From Pseudoalteromonas sp. MSK9-3 (lineage in GTDB: Bacteria; Pseudomonadota; Gammaproteobacteria; Enterobacterales; Alteromonadaceae), in assembly GCF_003590335.1 (NCBI RefSeq), contig NZ_MIET01000017.1, positions 1 through 45,287 on the forward strand: 45,287 bases of DNA. Direction: 5' to 3'. The translations under genes were made by a program, and so were the position numbers. The notes below the pieces were generated by a model that searched no databases, was not told the origin of the DNA, and worked only from the letters and a program-made list of their open reading frames with translations. Below, one piece after another: positions 1 through 8,683 of the stretch; the stretch's first letter is position 1, and the number at the start of each line of letters is the position of its first letter.

Positions 1-465
1 GACGAAGTTGAAATCGTAGGTATGAAAGAAACTACGAAGACAACTTGTACGGGTGTTGAGATGTTCCGTAAGCTGCTAGACGAAGGTCGTGCGGGTGAGA
101 ACATCGGTGCACTTCTACGTGGTACTAAGCGTGAAGACGTTGAACGTGGTCAAGTACTAGCGAAGCCTGGTTCAATCACTCCACACACGAAGTTCACTTC
201 AGAAGTATACGTACTTTCGAAAGATGAAGGTGGTCGTCATACTCCATTCTTCAAAGGTTACCGTCCACAGTTCTACTTCCGTACAACTGACGTAACAGGT
301 AACGTTGAGTTACCAGAAGGCGTAGAAATGGTAATGCCTGGTGATAACATCAAGATGACTGTAGATTTGATCGTACCAATCGCGATGGACGAAGGCTTAC
401 GCTTCGCTATCCGTGAAGGTGGTCGTACAGTTGGTGCTGGTGTTGTTGCAACTATCGTTGAGTAA
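1..465 (+). CDS. tuf: Elongation factor Tu, C-terminal part (gene cut by window edge)
   Basis: The reading frame is open from base 1 and ends with TAA at 463-465, giving the last 154 residues of EF-Tu, about 40% of the usual 394. It covers domains 2 and 3, with the typical stretches [37 protein letters not shown] and [10 protein letters not shown]-Tu-GTP carries aminoacyl-tRNA to the ribosomal A site. The first in-frame ATG (base 22) is internal, not the start. A strong terminator follows 35 bases after the stop. In enterobacteria the copy in this context, upstream of tRNA-Trp-secE-nusG, is called tufB. A second tuf starts at 45018. Confidence 0.97.
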   Translation, partial: DEVEIVGMKETTKTTCTGVEMFRKLLDEGRAGENIGALLRGTKREDVERGQVLAKPGSITPHTKFTSEVYVLSKDEGGRHTPFFKGYRPQFYFRTTDVTGNVELPEGVEMVMPGDNIKMTVDLIVPIAMDEGLRFAIREGGRTVGAGVVATIVE

Positions 466-499
466 TATCGACCATAGTTAATGCATAAGCATTAATAAG

Positions 500-527
500 A
501 AACCCAAGCTTAGGCTTGGGTTTTTTT
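500..527 (+). terminator. Rho-independent terminator after tuf
   Basis: A perfect 10-bp stem (500-509 with 514-523), a TTAG loop and a run of seven T (521-527) make a textbook intrinsic terminator. It lies 35 bases after the tuf stop. The A-rich left arm could also work weakly on the minus strand for the converging small gene at 539-712. Confidence 0.93.
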
Positions 528-538
528 ATGCCTGCGAT

Positions 539-712
539 TTAATCACTTTTTTGTAACTGAAGTATTTCAGCCCAGATGCTTTCAGCTTCTGCGGTTAATA
601 AGGCATAGCCTTTGATATCCCCTCTGCGCTGAGCGTGCATAGCCTCCTCTAGTTTTGCATCATATTGCTTACGTAACTTTTTCTGTGGGTCTTTTTTAAA
701 AATGCCAAACAT
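539..712 (-). CDS. Small DUF6435-type protein, 57 aa
   Basis: On the minus strand an ATG at 712-710 opens a 57-codon frame ending with TAA at 541-539. The product begins MFGIFKKDPQKKLRKQYD and continues with a charged helical stretch (LEEAMHAQRRGDIKGYALL) and an Ala/Glu-rich end. The MFGIFKKDP start, basic helix and length agree with the DUF6435 family of very short proteins, as I remember it; its function is unknown. No signal peptide or membrane segment is visible, so it is probably cytosolic. It converges on tuf. The ribosome site (TTTGGAA upstream) is weak. Confidence 0.8.
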   Translation of the reverse strand: MFGIFKKDPQKKLRKQYDAKLEEAMHAQRRGDIKGYALLTAEAESIWAEILQLQKSD

Positions 713-804
713 GGTGTTTTTCCAAATGATAATTACTTTATTGTACGTTTATTGGGTGATGAACGATCTGTTTATATTTATGGGTAAATTAACACTGAAA
801 GTTA

Positions 805-834
805 TTGACCTAAATCACACTTGAGGTTTTATCT
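805..834 (+). promoter_or_regulatory. Candidate promoter for the N-acetyltransferase gene
   Basis: TTGACC at 805-810 resembles a -35 box. An 18-base spacer leads to TTATCT at 829-834, a poor -10. It lies 35 bases before the acetyltransferase ATG and is the best match in the 713-868 gap, which otherwise holds nothing recognisable. Confidence 0.35.
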
Positions 835-868
835 TGGCTGCACTTACTAAGATTATTTAGGGCTTTAC

Positions 869-1696
869 ATGACAACATTACATAGCAACCATATTGAAGC
901 GTACCTTTCTCAGCTTGGGCTACCAGGCAAACTGGGTGGTTTAGAGCTAGTATCTCAGCTACAGGCACGACACCTTGCAGAATTTAGTTTTAGCAGTATT
1001 AACGCATTATATGGTGAGTTTTTATCGCTTCAAGAAGCCGATGTGTTTAACCGGGTGATCACCAACCGCGAAGGGGGCTATTGTTTTGAGCATAATAAAA
1101 TTGCCTGTATGGCACTGGCGCACCTTGGTTTTGAAGTGCGCCCTGTATTGGCGCGCGTGATGCTCAATGGTCTTGATACCAACCCAAGGACGCATCGTGT
1201 GACATTACTCACACTAGCGGGCTGCGAGTATCTTGTTGATGTTGGCTTTGGTGTAAAAACGCCGATTCTTCCACTAAAAATTGACAGTAATCATAGTGTA
1301 GAGCAAGGGGGGAATGAGTACCTTATTGAGCGTAAAGCTCAAGCCGTTAAAGTGAGTATACGTGCGCCAGAGCATAGTGATTTGTATGAAGTCGATTTAG
1401 GTATAGTCTATGAAGGGGATTGTGATGTGGCGCATTTTTACAGCCATCAACACCCAGAAGCGGGGTTTGTGAATAACTTGGTGGTATCACGGATTGAAAG
1501 TGGGCAGCGTCATTTGATCCGCAACTTACACTATTTATTTTGGAATGAGCATACCGGTGAACATACCCAGTGTGATATTACCGGAACTCAGCAGTTACAA
1601 GGTTTATTACAAGAGCACTTTAGGCTACAAGTGAGTATGCCTGTGATTGAGAAAATCTTTGCTAAGGTGTATGAAAGAGCAAATCAACAGCGCTAG
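869..1696 (+). CDS. Arylamine N-acetyltransferase (NAT family)
   Basis: The 275-aa product has the Cys-His-Asp triad of the NAT family: Cys72 in REGGYCFEHN, His109 in NPRTHRVTLL and Asp124 in YLVDVGFG. These enzymes move an acetyl group from acetyl-CoA via the catalytic cysteine onto arylamines, hydrazines or related amines, in the cytosol. Length matches the bacterial family (about 270-280 aa). It stands alone between a small DUF6435 gene and a lipoprotein gene on its own strand, with no pathway partners nearby, so a detoxification role is the default inference. NAT relatives also close amide bonds in natural-product pathways, but nothing here links it to the cluster 27 kb away. Confidence 0.92.
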   Translation: MTTLHSNHIEAYLSQLGLPGKLGGLELVSQLQARHLAEFSFSSINALYGEFLSLQEADVFNRVITNREGGYCFEHNKIACMALAHLGFEVRPVLARVMLNGLDTNPRTHRVTLLTLAGCEYLVDVGFGVKTPILPLKIDSNHSVEQGGNEYLIERKAQAVKVSIRAPEHSDLYEVDLGIVYEGDCDVAHFYSHQHPEAGFVNNLVVSRIESGQRHLIRNLHYLFWNEHTGEHTQCDITGTQQLQGLLQEHFRLQVSMPVIEKIFAKVYERANQQR

Positions 1697-1783
1697 TATA
1701 TGGATAGATTTTGCACGAGAACTAAGGTAGAGTCTTGGCATATAAATTCGGTGATATGAAACCAAAAAGGATGGTTGAGAAAT

Positions 1784-3112
1784 ATGCGTAAACCGTTATA
1801 TATATTAGCTTTGGCACTTAGCTTATCGGCATGTACTAGCTTAGTTGAAAAAGGTGACAAGTTATATCAGCAAGGCTTATATCAACAAGCGGCTGCGCTT
1901 TATGAACAAGCATTGGCTGAAGATGCTGAAGACATTAAAGCGCAACAAGGTTTAGCGGTAGCACGAAATAAAATCGTTGATCGTGGCTTAATTGAGGTAA
2001 GAATGCTGCGTTTAGCCGGAAATTTTACTGGTGCAGCACAGAAGTTAGAAACTATCTTACGCAATCAATCTAAATGGAGCTTAGAGTCATTTGGAGCCCA
2101 AGCTGCAACTCAAAATGAAGAATTGGGTCATATGAATAGGTGGCTGCGCAAAGAAGCTGAGAGCTTGGCCAATAGCCAGCAACCAGATCGGTTTCGATGG
2201 TTCGAAAGTCAATATGCCTACTTGCTAAACAATGCACAAATGAGCGATGAACTCACGCAGTATAAAGCGCAGTTAAATCAAGATGGTAAATCACGCTGTT
2301 TGTCGCTTGCTGAGCATGTTCATGGTCAGCGCTTTTATTTACGTCAATTTGTACATAAATACTGTTTAGCATGGCAACAACCAGTGTCACTTAAGCTAGA
2401 CAATTATGATCAAAGCCGTTTTAACAGGGTGCGTTTTGATACGCAGCTTAATTTAGGCTCGTTCGAGAGTACGGCGCAGCGTTATTTAGTGGAAAACACC
2501 CTCATTGATATGCGCAATGCGTTTCAAAAAAGCTTATGGTATACCTCACAAGCAAAGCAGAGTGCGCGTTTTCAATTTAGCACCGATATTACTTATGACC
2601 GTCAAGTCAGGCATACGCAGCAAGAAAAGCGCTACACGGTGACAGAGTCACGAGTCGACCCGCAAGACAGTGAAAAACGGATTGATGTTGATATCGAACG
2701 TGTCTACATCTATCCGATAAATGAATATCAAGAGTATTACACGGTACGGCTGGGCTACAAAGGCATGATGGCAGGACAAATGGTGAGCCATCAACACTCC
2801 AGCAGCGAAGTCAACTCGACAAAGAGTCATACCGCGAATTACAAAGAAGCACAAATAAAGCCGTTACCTGCCAATTTCTTGAACTTAACCGAGTTATTAA
2901 AGGCACAATTAAGGCCGTTACAAGGCCAGTACATATCGGATCTGAATGCACTTTGGAAATTACAATATTGTCAGCATTCTGCCGCTGAGTCAGTGGCTGA
3001 AAATGCGCTGCGATGTGGCAAAATTAACCCGAATGAAGATTTTGTCAATCATTGGTTCAGGCAGGAGTTTGGTGTAGATTATAAAGCGATGCAATCGTTG
3101 TATTCTTTATAG
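1784..3112 (+). CDS. TPR-containing lipoprotein of unknown function
   Basis: The 442-aa product starts with a lipoprotein signal (MRKPLYILALALSLSAC); the lipobox LSAC puts the lipid-bearing Cys at residue 17, so it should be anchored in the outer or inner membrane facing the periplasm. Residues about 22-60 (GDKLYQQGLYQQAAALYEQAL) look like one TPR-type helical pair. The rest is long and hydrophilic, with several cysteines near the C-terminus. The frame also opens at TTG 1775, but ATG 1784 gives the cleanest signal peptide. An AAGGA lies 12 bases upstream. I do not recognise a characterised homologue. It converges on cysQ with a shared terminator. Confidence 0.82.
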   Translation: MRKPLYILALALSLSACTSLVEKGDKLYQQGLYQQAAALYEQALAEDAEDIKAQQGLAVARNKIVDRGLIEVRMLRLAGNFTGAAQKLETILRNQSKWSLESFGAQAATQNEELGHMNRWLRKEAESLANSQQPDRFRWFESQYAYLLNNAQMSDELTQYKAQLNQDGKSRCLSLAEHVHGQRFYLRQFVHKYCLAWQQPVSLKLDNYDQSRFNRVRFDTQLNLGSFESTAQRYLVENTLIDMRNAFQKSLWYTSQAKQSARFQFSTDITYDRQVRHTQQEKRYTVTESRVDPQDSEKRIDVDIERVYIYPINEYQEYYTVRLGYKGMMAGQMVSHQHSSSEVNSTKSHTANYKEAQIKPLPANFLNLTELLKAQLRPLQGQYISDLNALWKLQYCQHSAAESVAENALRCGKINPNEDFVNHWFRQEFGVDYKAMQSLYSL

Positions 3113-3130
3113 CGCGATGCGTATAACAAA

Positions 3131-3151
3131 AAGGCACCATGCGGGTGCCTT
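3131..3151. terminator. Bidirectional terminator between lipoprotein gene and cysQ
   Basis: An 8-bp stem AAGGCACC (3131-3138) / GGTGCCTT (3144-3151) with a 5-base loop sits between converging stops. An A-run on the left (3128-3132) reads as a U-run for the minus-strand cys operon; the plus-strand tail (GTTATTTTA) is weaker. Confidence 0.72.
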
Positions 3152-3178
3152 GTTATTTTAGGATGTTTGTAAAAGTGG

Positions 3179-3949
3179 TTAATCTACCAATCTAGAGACA
3201 ATAAAGTAGGGGTTTAAATAGCTGTCTTTTTGATTGTAAGTCAATGGGCTGCCGTCGACTTTAGTAACCGTAGCCCCTGCAATTTCGGCCACCGCATGAC
3301 CCGCTCCTGTATCCCATTCAGACGTTGGCCCTAAACGTGGATAAATATCGGCACTGCCTTCTGCAACTAAACACAGTTTTAAAGAGCTGCCCTTAGGTAC
3401 CATTTCTACATCATCAAATTGTTCTAAATAGGCCGCCAGATCTGGTGAAGGGTGTGAACGAGATCCCACCACATTAATTTTACCTGTGTTGGTTTTTTGC
3501 GTCACTTTAAGCTCTATGCGTGCTTCACCACACTCACGAAATGCCCCGATGGCATCTGCCGCTAAATAGCTCACATTAAGTGCTGGCGCATGTACCACGC
3601 CTAATATTGGTTTACCTGCCTTTATCAACGCAATATTAACGGTGAACTCACCATTTTTCTTAATGAACTCTTTGGTGCCATCAATCGGATCAACCAACCA
3701 GTATTCATCCCATGTTTGACGAGTCGCCCAAGGAATATGTGCACTCTCCTCGCTGAGAATGGGGGTTTTGGGCGTCAGAGCTTGTAAGCCGGCAACAATA
3801 ACCTTGTGTGCGGCTATGTCTGCGTCTGTTACTGGGCTCTCATCTGCTTTGTACTCGACTGCAAAGTCTTTCGCGTAGATAGGCATGATGGCCTCTCCAG
3901 CTTGACGGCTAAGGTGCAGAACTTCTTCGAGCAGATCCGTTTGATTCAT
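3179..3949 (-). CDS. cysQ: 3'(2'),5'-bisphosphate nucleotidase CysQ
   Basis: The 256-aa product belongs to the inositol-monophosphatase-like metal phosphatases. The metal-binding motifs are all present: Glu68 in SEESAH, Asp87/Asp90 in VDPIDGTKEF and Asp213 in EWDTGAGHA. CysQ hydrolyses 3'-phosphoadenosine 5'-phosphate, the by-product of PAPS reduction, to AMP and phosphate. It is the last gene of the minus-strand sulfate-assimilation operon, three bases after cysC, so it fits as PAP clean-up for that pathway. Length and motifs are normal. Confidence 0.94.
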   Translation of the reverse strand: MNQTDLLEEVLHLSRQAGEAIMPIYAKDFAVEYKADESPVTDADIAAHKVIVAGLQALTPKTPILSEESAHIPWATRQTWDEYWLVDPIDGTKEFIKKNGEFTVNIALIKAGKPILGVVHAPALNVSYLAADAIGAFRECGEARIELKVTQKTNTGKINVVGSRSHPSPDLAAYLEQFDDVEMVPKGSSLKLCLVAEGSADIYPRLGPTSEWDTGAGHAVAEIAGATVTKVDGSPLTYNQKDSYLNPYFIVSRLVD

Positions 3950-3952
3950 GAT

Positions 3953-4549
3953 TTATCCTATGATGTTTTTTTCTTTTAAATACGCTACCAGTTGTGTGAC
4001 CGATTGGTCTAGCGAATTTTTACTAGTATCTAATACGATCTCGGGCTGAGTTGGGATCTGATAATCTGAATCAATACCGGTAAAGTGTTTGATTTCGCCT
4101 GCTCGCGCCTTTTTGTATAACCCTTTTGGATCTCGTTGCTCACAGATATCAAGTGGGGTATCTAAAAACACTTCGATAAACTCACCGTCATCAAGTAAAT
4201 CACGCACCATGTCTCGTTCCGCTTGGAAAGGGGAAATAAAAGCGGTGAGTACCACTAAGCCAGCATCAGCCATCAATTTACTGAGTTCACCCACGCGACG
4301 AATATTCTCAACGCGGTCAGCGTCACTGAACCCCAAATCTTTACATAGACCGTGACGGACATTATCGCCATCAAGTAAATAGGTGTGTACACCTTGCTGA
4401 TGTAGCGCGCTTTCTAACGCGCCTGCAACCGTACTTTTACCTGAACCAGAAAAGCCGGTAAACCATAATACGCAGGGCTTGTGGCCTTTGTGTTCGTTAC
4501 GTTTGTCTTTATCAACGGCATAGTTATGCCAAACTACATTTTCGTCCAT
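3953..4549 (-). CDS. cysC: Adenylylsulfate kinase CysC
   Basis: The 198-aa product has a P-loop (GFSGSGKST, residues 32-40) and the APS-kinase motif DGDNVRHGL. It phosphorylates APS with ATP to form PAPS in the cytosol. It is a stand-alone kinase, not fused to CysN as in some bacteria. It sits between the SLC13-type transporter gene and cysQ with gaps of 12 and 3 bases, so it is almost certainly cotranscribed with them. Confidence 0.96.
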   Translation of the reverse strand: MDENVVWHNYAVDKDKRNEHKGHKPCVLWFTGFSGSGKSTVAGALESALHQQGVHTYLLDGDNVRHGLCKDLGFSDADRVENIRRVGELSKLMADAGLVVLTAFISPFQAERDMVRDLLDDGEFIEVFLDTPLDICEQRDPKGLYKKARAGEIKHFTGIDSDYQIPTQPEIVLDTSKNSLDQSVTQLVAYLKEKNIIG

Positions 4550-4561
4550 TATATGTGCCTA

Positions 4562-6286
4562 CTAAAACGGGAAGACCATAGGTATCAGAGTCAGAACCGT
4601 AATTGAATAAATAATTGAGAGCGGTAAGCCCATCGCGACATAATCTTTAATACGATAGTTACCTGCGCTGTATACCATTAGGTTTGTTTGATAACCAAAT
4701 GGCGATATAAAACTGGCTGATGCGCCAAATGCGACGGCCATGACAAAAGGCAAAGGATTTACCCCAAACCCTGCGGCGAGTGCATAAGCAACGGGAAATG
4801 ATAAAGCTGCGGCAGCATTGTTAGTAATAAGCTCAGTGAACACTACGGTCATCACAAATATAGCGATAAAGGCGCCATATGGCCCAAAATCACCTAATAA
4901 GAAAAAGAGTGCATCAGAGATTTGAGCTGCGAGGCCCGTGCCGATCATCAACTTTGCTAGACCAATGGCACTTCCTACAATGGCAATGAGTTCAATAGGG
5001 AAGCGACGTTTGAGCTCACCGACTTTAATCGTGCCCATAAATACGAGTGTGACTAGCAGTACTAATAGGCCTTTTACTAGCGGGACTATGTCTAAAATAC
5101 TTAGGCCTAGTATGCCCACAAAGCTCATAAGAACAATATTAGATTGTTGGGGCTTAAGATGAGTTTGTAAGTCTAACCCTGAGATATAAACAAATTCACG
5201 CTTTAAATTTGGTAGCTCGTAAAATTGGCTACCCGGTGCCAATATCAGGGAGTCTCCCGCTTGTAATTGAACTTGCCCTAGGCCGCCTTGCAGGCGGTCG
5301 TGGCCGCGGCGTATAGCAATAACAGCAGCATGAAACTGTTCTCTAAAGCGCACTTCTTTAACTGTTTTACCAATATATTTAGATGACTGACTAATGACCA
5401 CTTCGACTAAATGTTCAACGTCTTTTTCGTGTTTATCATGGACGATTTTCAAGCCATCAAAACGTGTTAATAGTGGTACAGATTTGATGTCGCCGACGAA
5501 CAGTAATACATCACCAGCGAGGATTTCTTGTTGTGGGGTGACCGCACAAATACGGCGTTCTCCCCGAATAATTTCGGCTAAGAAAAGGTCTTTAAGATCT
5601 CGTAAGCCATTTTCTTCGACAGTTCGTCCCACCAATTTAGAGTGCGCTTGGATTTTGCCTTCAAGATAAAAAGGCACCACCTCTTGGTCTGATTTACCAT
5701 TGTCTGGTAAATATTTAAGCATCACCATAATGGTTAATAAGCCAACGAATAACGCCCCCAAGCCAACCAGGGTAAAATCAAAAAAACCGAGTGGTTGCAT
5801 ACCTGCATCCACGGCAAAGCCATTGACGATGAGGTTGGTCGATGTACCGATGAGCGTAAGTGTGCCACCTAATATTGCGGTATAAGATAATGGCAATAAG
5901 AGCTTGGACGGCGAATGCGTAGGGCTGTCTTTGATTGCGGAAATTAAAGACGCAACAACGGCGGTATTGTTAGTAAAAGATGATAAAAAAGCAGTAGATA
6001 GTCCAAGCTTCATCACTGATTTTGTTAGGCTGCCTTTCGCTAACGACTGCGCCAACTTTTGCACTAAGGTGGTTTTTTCAATCGCGACTGACACAAGGAT
6101 CAATAAGATCAGTGTTATTAGAGAGGGATTTGCATAGTTCACCAGCATATTTTCAAGGTCAATTAAGCCTGTTAGATAGCTGGTGCCAATAGCGCCCACA
6201 AATAACCATGCGGGTTTTAGTTGAGTGCCAAATAAGCACCCAACTAAAGTCAGCATTATACCTGTTAAAATGATTTGTTCGTACAT
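4562..6286 (-). CDS. SLC13/DASS-family transporter with two TrkA-C domains, probable sulfate importer
   Basis: The 574-aa product is an inner-membrane protein with two hydrophobic halves. They flank a cytosolic stretch (about residues 205-355) that holds two TrkA-C/RCK-C-like domains (KLVGRTVEENGL... and KYIGKTVKEVRF...). The DASS-type signatures appear twice: FTNNTAVV plus GTSTNLIV in the first half, ELITNNAAAAL plus GYQTNLMVY in the second. Family members carry sulfate, phosphate or dicarboxylates, usually with sodium. Its place between cysN and cysC strongly suggests sulfate (inference). No CysTWA-type ABC importer is in the window. Confidence 0.88.
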   Translation of the reverse strand: MYEQIILTGIMLTLVGCLFGTQLKPAWLFVGAIGTSYLTGLIDLENMLVNYANPSLITLILLILVSVAIEKTTLVQKLAQSLAKGSLTKSVMKLGLSTAFLSSFTNNTAVVASLISAIKDSPTHSPSKLLLPLSYTAILGGTLTLIGTSTNLIVNGFAVDAGMQPLGFFDFTLVGLGALFVGLLTIMVMLKYLPDNGKSDQEVVPFYLEGKIQAHSKLVGRTVEENGLRDLKDLFLAEIIRGERRICAVTPQQEILAGDVLLFVGDIKSVPLLTRFDGLKIVHDKHEKDVEHLVEVVISQSSKYIGKTVKEVRFREQFHAAVIAIRRGHDRLQGGLGQVQLQAGDSLILAPGSQFYELPNLKREFVYISGLDLQTHLKPQQSNIVLMSFVGILGLSILDIVPLVKGLLVLLVTLVFMGTIKVGELKRRFPIELIAIVGSAIGLAKLMIGTGLAAQISDALFFLLGDFGPYGAFIAIFVMTVVFTELITNNAAAALSFPVAYALAAGFGVNPLPFVMAVAFGASASFISPFGYQTNLMVYSAGNYRIKDYVAMGLPLSIIYSITVLTLIPMVFPF

Positions 6287-6319
6287 CCTAGAATGCTCCT
6301 AATAACAGGTATAGCGACA

Positions 6320-7735
6320 TTATTTTAACTTAGAAATGTCGAGTGCTTGCCAGTGTGGGAAGTGCTTACGAACAAGACTATTAAATTCAACTTCAAATTC
6401 ACTGAATTGTGACTGATTTGCCGTCTGTTCGCTCAATAGCGCTTCTATCATACCTGCACCCACGGTTAGGTTTGATAATCTATCAATTAAGATAAATGAG
6501 CCGGTATCACGGTTGTTGCGATAGCTATCAGCCACAATACTTTCAGTTAGCTCTAATGTCACAACGGCAATTTCGTTGAGCTGCAAACTATCAGCTGAGC
6601 CATGCTCTAATGTATTCACATCAATGGTGTAATCAATTTTCTTGACGATTGCAGCAGTATTTTTGCTGCCGAGCTTAAAGTTATAGCTTTTACCCAGTAC
6701 GAGTGGCGCTTCGTGCATCCACACTAACTTTGCCTGTATTTGGTTCGTTGCAGCCGCACTTGCATCTGCCGCAACAATGACATCACCACGGCTAATATCG
6801 ACTTCATCATTTAAGGTGATCGTAAAGGCTTGGCCTGCTTCTGCTTTATTTAAGTTGCCGTCAAATGTAACGAGCTCTTTAATTGTCGATTGCTTACCAG
6901 AAGGTAATACTTTTACCGCTTGACCGGCTTCTAATGTACCTGAGGTTAACGTACCCTGGAAGCCTCTAAAATCAAGATTAGGGCGAACAACATATTGGAC
7001 TGGGAAGCGCGCTTCAAAGTCGTTGTTTGCAGCGGCTGCAGGTGAGTCTTCGAGTAACTCTAACAGTGGCTTGTCAGTATAATAAGGTGTGTGCTCTGAG
7101 CGAGTTACAACGTTGTCACCTTTGAGTGCCGACATCGGAACGAATTTAATATCCGTCACATTTAACTGTTCAGCAAACTTTAAATATTGTGCTTTGATGC
7201 GCTCAAAAACGGCTTCGTCAAAGTCACAAATATCCATTTTATTGATGGCAACCACAAATTGCGTAATGCCCAGTGAATCACAGATAAAACTATGGCGTTT
7301 AGTTTGAATTTGCACACCGTAGCGGGCATCAACCAAAATAATTGCCAAGTCGCTGGTAGACGCACCCGTTACCATATTACGGGTGTACTGCTCATGTCCC
7401 GGAGTATCGGCAATGATAAATTTGCGCTTGGTCGTTGAGAAGTAACGATACGCTACGTCAATGGTGATACCTTGCTCACGTTCAGCTTGTAATCCATCAA
7501 CCAATAACGCTAAATCTAGGTCTTCACCCGCATTACCGACTTTCTCATTGTCTTTATGTAGTGCAGCAAGCTGATCTTCATAAATTTGGTGGCTGTCATG
7601 GAGTAGGCGACCTATTAATGTTGATTTGCCATCGTCTACGCTGCCACAAGTCATCATGCGCAGTAAACTTTTATCTTGTTGGCGTGCTAGGTAAGCGTCA
7701 ATACCGAGTTCTTTTACTTCATTTGCAGTCGTCAT
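6320..7735 (-). CDS. cysN: Sulfate adenylyltransferase GTPase subunit CysN
   Basis: The 471-aa product is an EF-Tu-like GTPase with P-loop GSVDDGKST (residues 31-39), DTPGHEQYTRNM (G3) and NKMD (G4), followed by beta-barrel domains. With CysD it forms ATP sulfurylase: GTP hydrolysis drives formation of APS from sulfate and ATP. No APS-kinase domain is fused at the C-terminus, consistent with a separate cysC. Its ATG (7735) directly abuts the cysD stop (7736-7738), so the two subunits are probably translationally coupled. Confidence 0.97.
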   Translation of the reverse strand: MTTANEVKELGIDAYLARQQDKSLLRMMTCGSVDDGKSTLIGRLLHDSHQIYEDQLAALHKDNEKVGNAGEDLDLALLVDGLQAEREQGITIDVAYRYFSTTKRKFIIADTPGHEQYTRNMVTGASTSDLAIILVDARYGVQIQTKRHSFICDSLGITQFVVAINKMDICDFDEAVFERIKAQYLKFAEQLNVTDIKFVPMSALKGDNVVTRSEHTPYYTDKPLLELLEDSPAAAANNDFEARFPVQYVVRPNLDFRGFQGTLTSGTLEAGQAVKVLPSGKQSTIKELVTFDGNLNKAEAGQAFTITLNDEVDISRGDVIVAADASAAATNQIQAKLVWMHEAPLVLGKSYNFKLGSKNTAAIVKKIDYTIDVNTLEHGSADSLQLNEIAVVTLELTESIVADSYRNNRDTGSFILIDRLSNLTVGAGMIEALLSEQTANQSQFSEFEVEFNSLVRKHFPHWQALDISKLK

Positions 7736-8635
7736 TTAGAAATACCCCTCACGTTTTTTCTTCTCCATTGACCCTGATGAGTCATGGTCAATGACACGGC
7801 CTTCACGTTCAGATGATGTAGACAGTAGCATTTCTTCGATAATTTCTGTTAGCGTACTGGCCGTAGATTCAACCGCACCGGTGAGTGGATAGCACCCTAG
7901 TGTACGGAAACGCACAGACTTCATTTGTGGTACTTCACCTTCTTCCAGTGGCATACGTTCATCATCGACCATGATAAGTGTCCCATCACGCTCAACCACA
8001 GGGCGTTCTTTGGCAAGGTATAGAGGAACCATGTCGATGTTTTCTTGATAGATGTATTGCCAAATATCAAGTTCAGTCCAGTTAGACAGGGGGAATACAC
8101 GAATACTTTCGCCAGGGTTAACTTGGCTGTTATAGGTATTCCAAAGCTCTGGACGTTGGTTTTTTGGATCCCAACGATGGTGCTTGTCGCGGAATGAGTA
8201 AACGCGTTCTTTAGCACGAGACTTTTCTTCGTCACGGCGGGCACCACCAAATGCAGCGTCAAAGCCGTATTTATCTAGGGCTTGCTTTAAACCTTGCGTC
8301 TTCATAACGTCAGTATGTTTCGCTGAACCATGAGTAAAAGGGCCCATGCCCATTTCAATCCCTTCCGGGTTTTTATGGATCAATAGATCGAAGCCATATT
8401 CTTTTGCAAGACGATCACGAAACTCAATCATCTCACGGAACTTCCAATTCGTATCCACATGTAATAGTGGGAATGGAATTTTAGCTGGGTAAAACGCTTT
8501 ACGCGCTAAATGCAAAAGTACCGAAGAGTCCTTACCTATTGAGTAAAGCATCACTGGGTTTTCAAACTCAGCGGCGACTTCGCGAATAATCTTTATACTT
8601 TCAGCTTCAAGTTGCTGAAGGTGTGTTAAAGCCAT
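7736..8635 (-). CDS. cysD: Sulfate adenylyltransferase catalytic subunit CysD
   Basis: The 299-aa product carries the PP-loop SIGKDS (residues 32-37) of N-type ATP pyrophosphatases, plus the typical [22 protein letters not shown] and [14 protein letters not shown] stretches. It transfers AMP from ATP to sulfate, forming APS, in complex with CysN. It lies 48 bases after cysG and directly before cysN in the minus-strand operon. Length agrees with the family (about 302 aa). Confidence 0.97.
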   Translation of the reverse strand: MALTHLQQLEAESIKIIREVAAEFENPVMLYSIGKDSSVLLHLARKAFYPAKIPFPLLHVDTNWKFREMIEFRDRLAKEYGFDLLIHKNPEGIEMGMGPFTHGSAKHTDVMKTQGLKQALDKYGFDAAFGGARRDEEKSRAKERVYSFRDKHHRWDPKNQRPELWNTYNSQVNPGESIRVFPLSNWTELDIWQYIYQENIDMVPLYLAKERPVVERDGTLIMVDDERMPLEEGEVPQMKSVRFRTLGCYPLTGAVESTASTLTEIIEEMLLSTSSEREGRVIDHDSSGSMEKKKREGYF

Positions 8636-8683
8636 TGTCGTCGTCCTACTTAAAAATAATAAAAAATCGTTATAAAAATGTGC

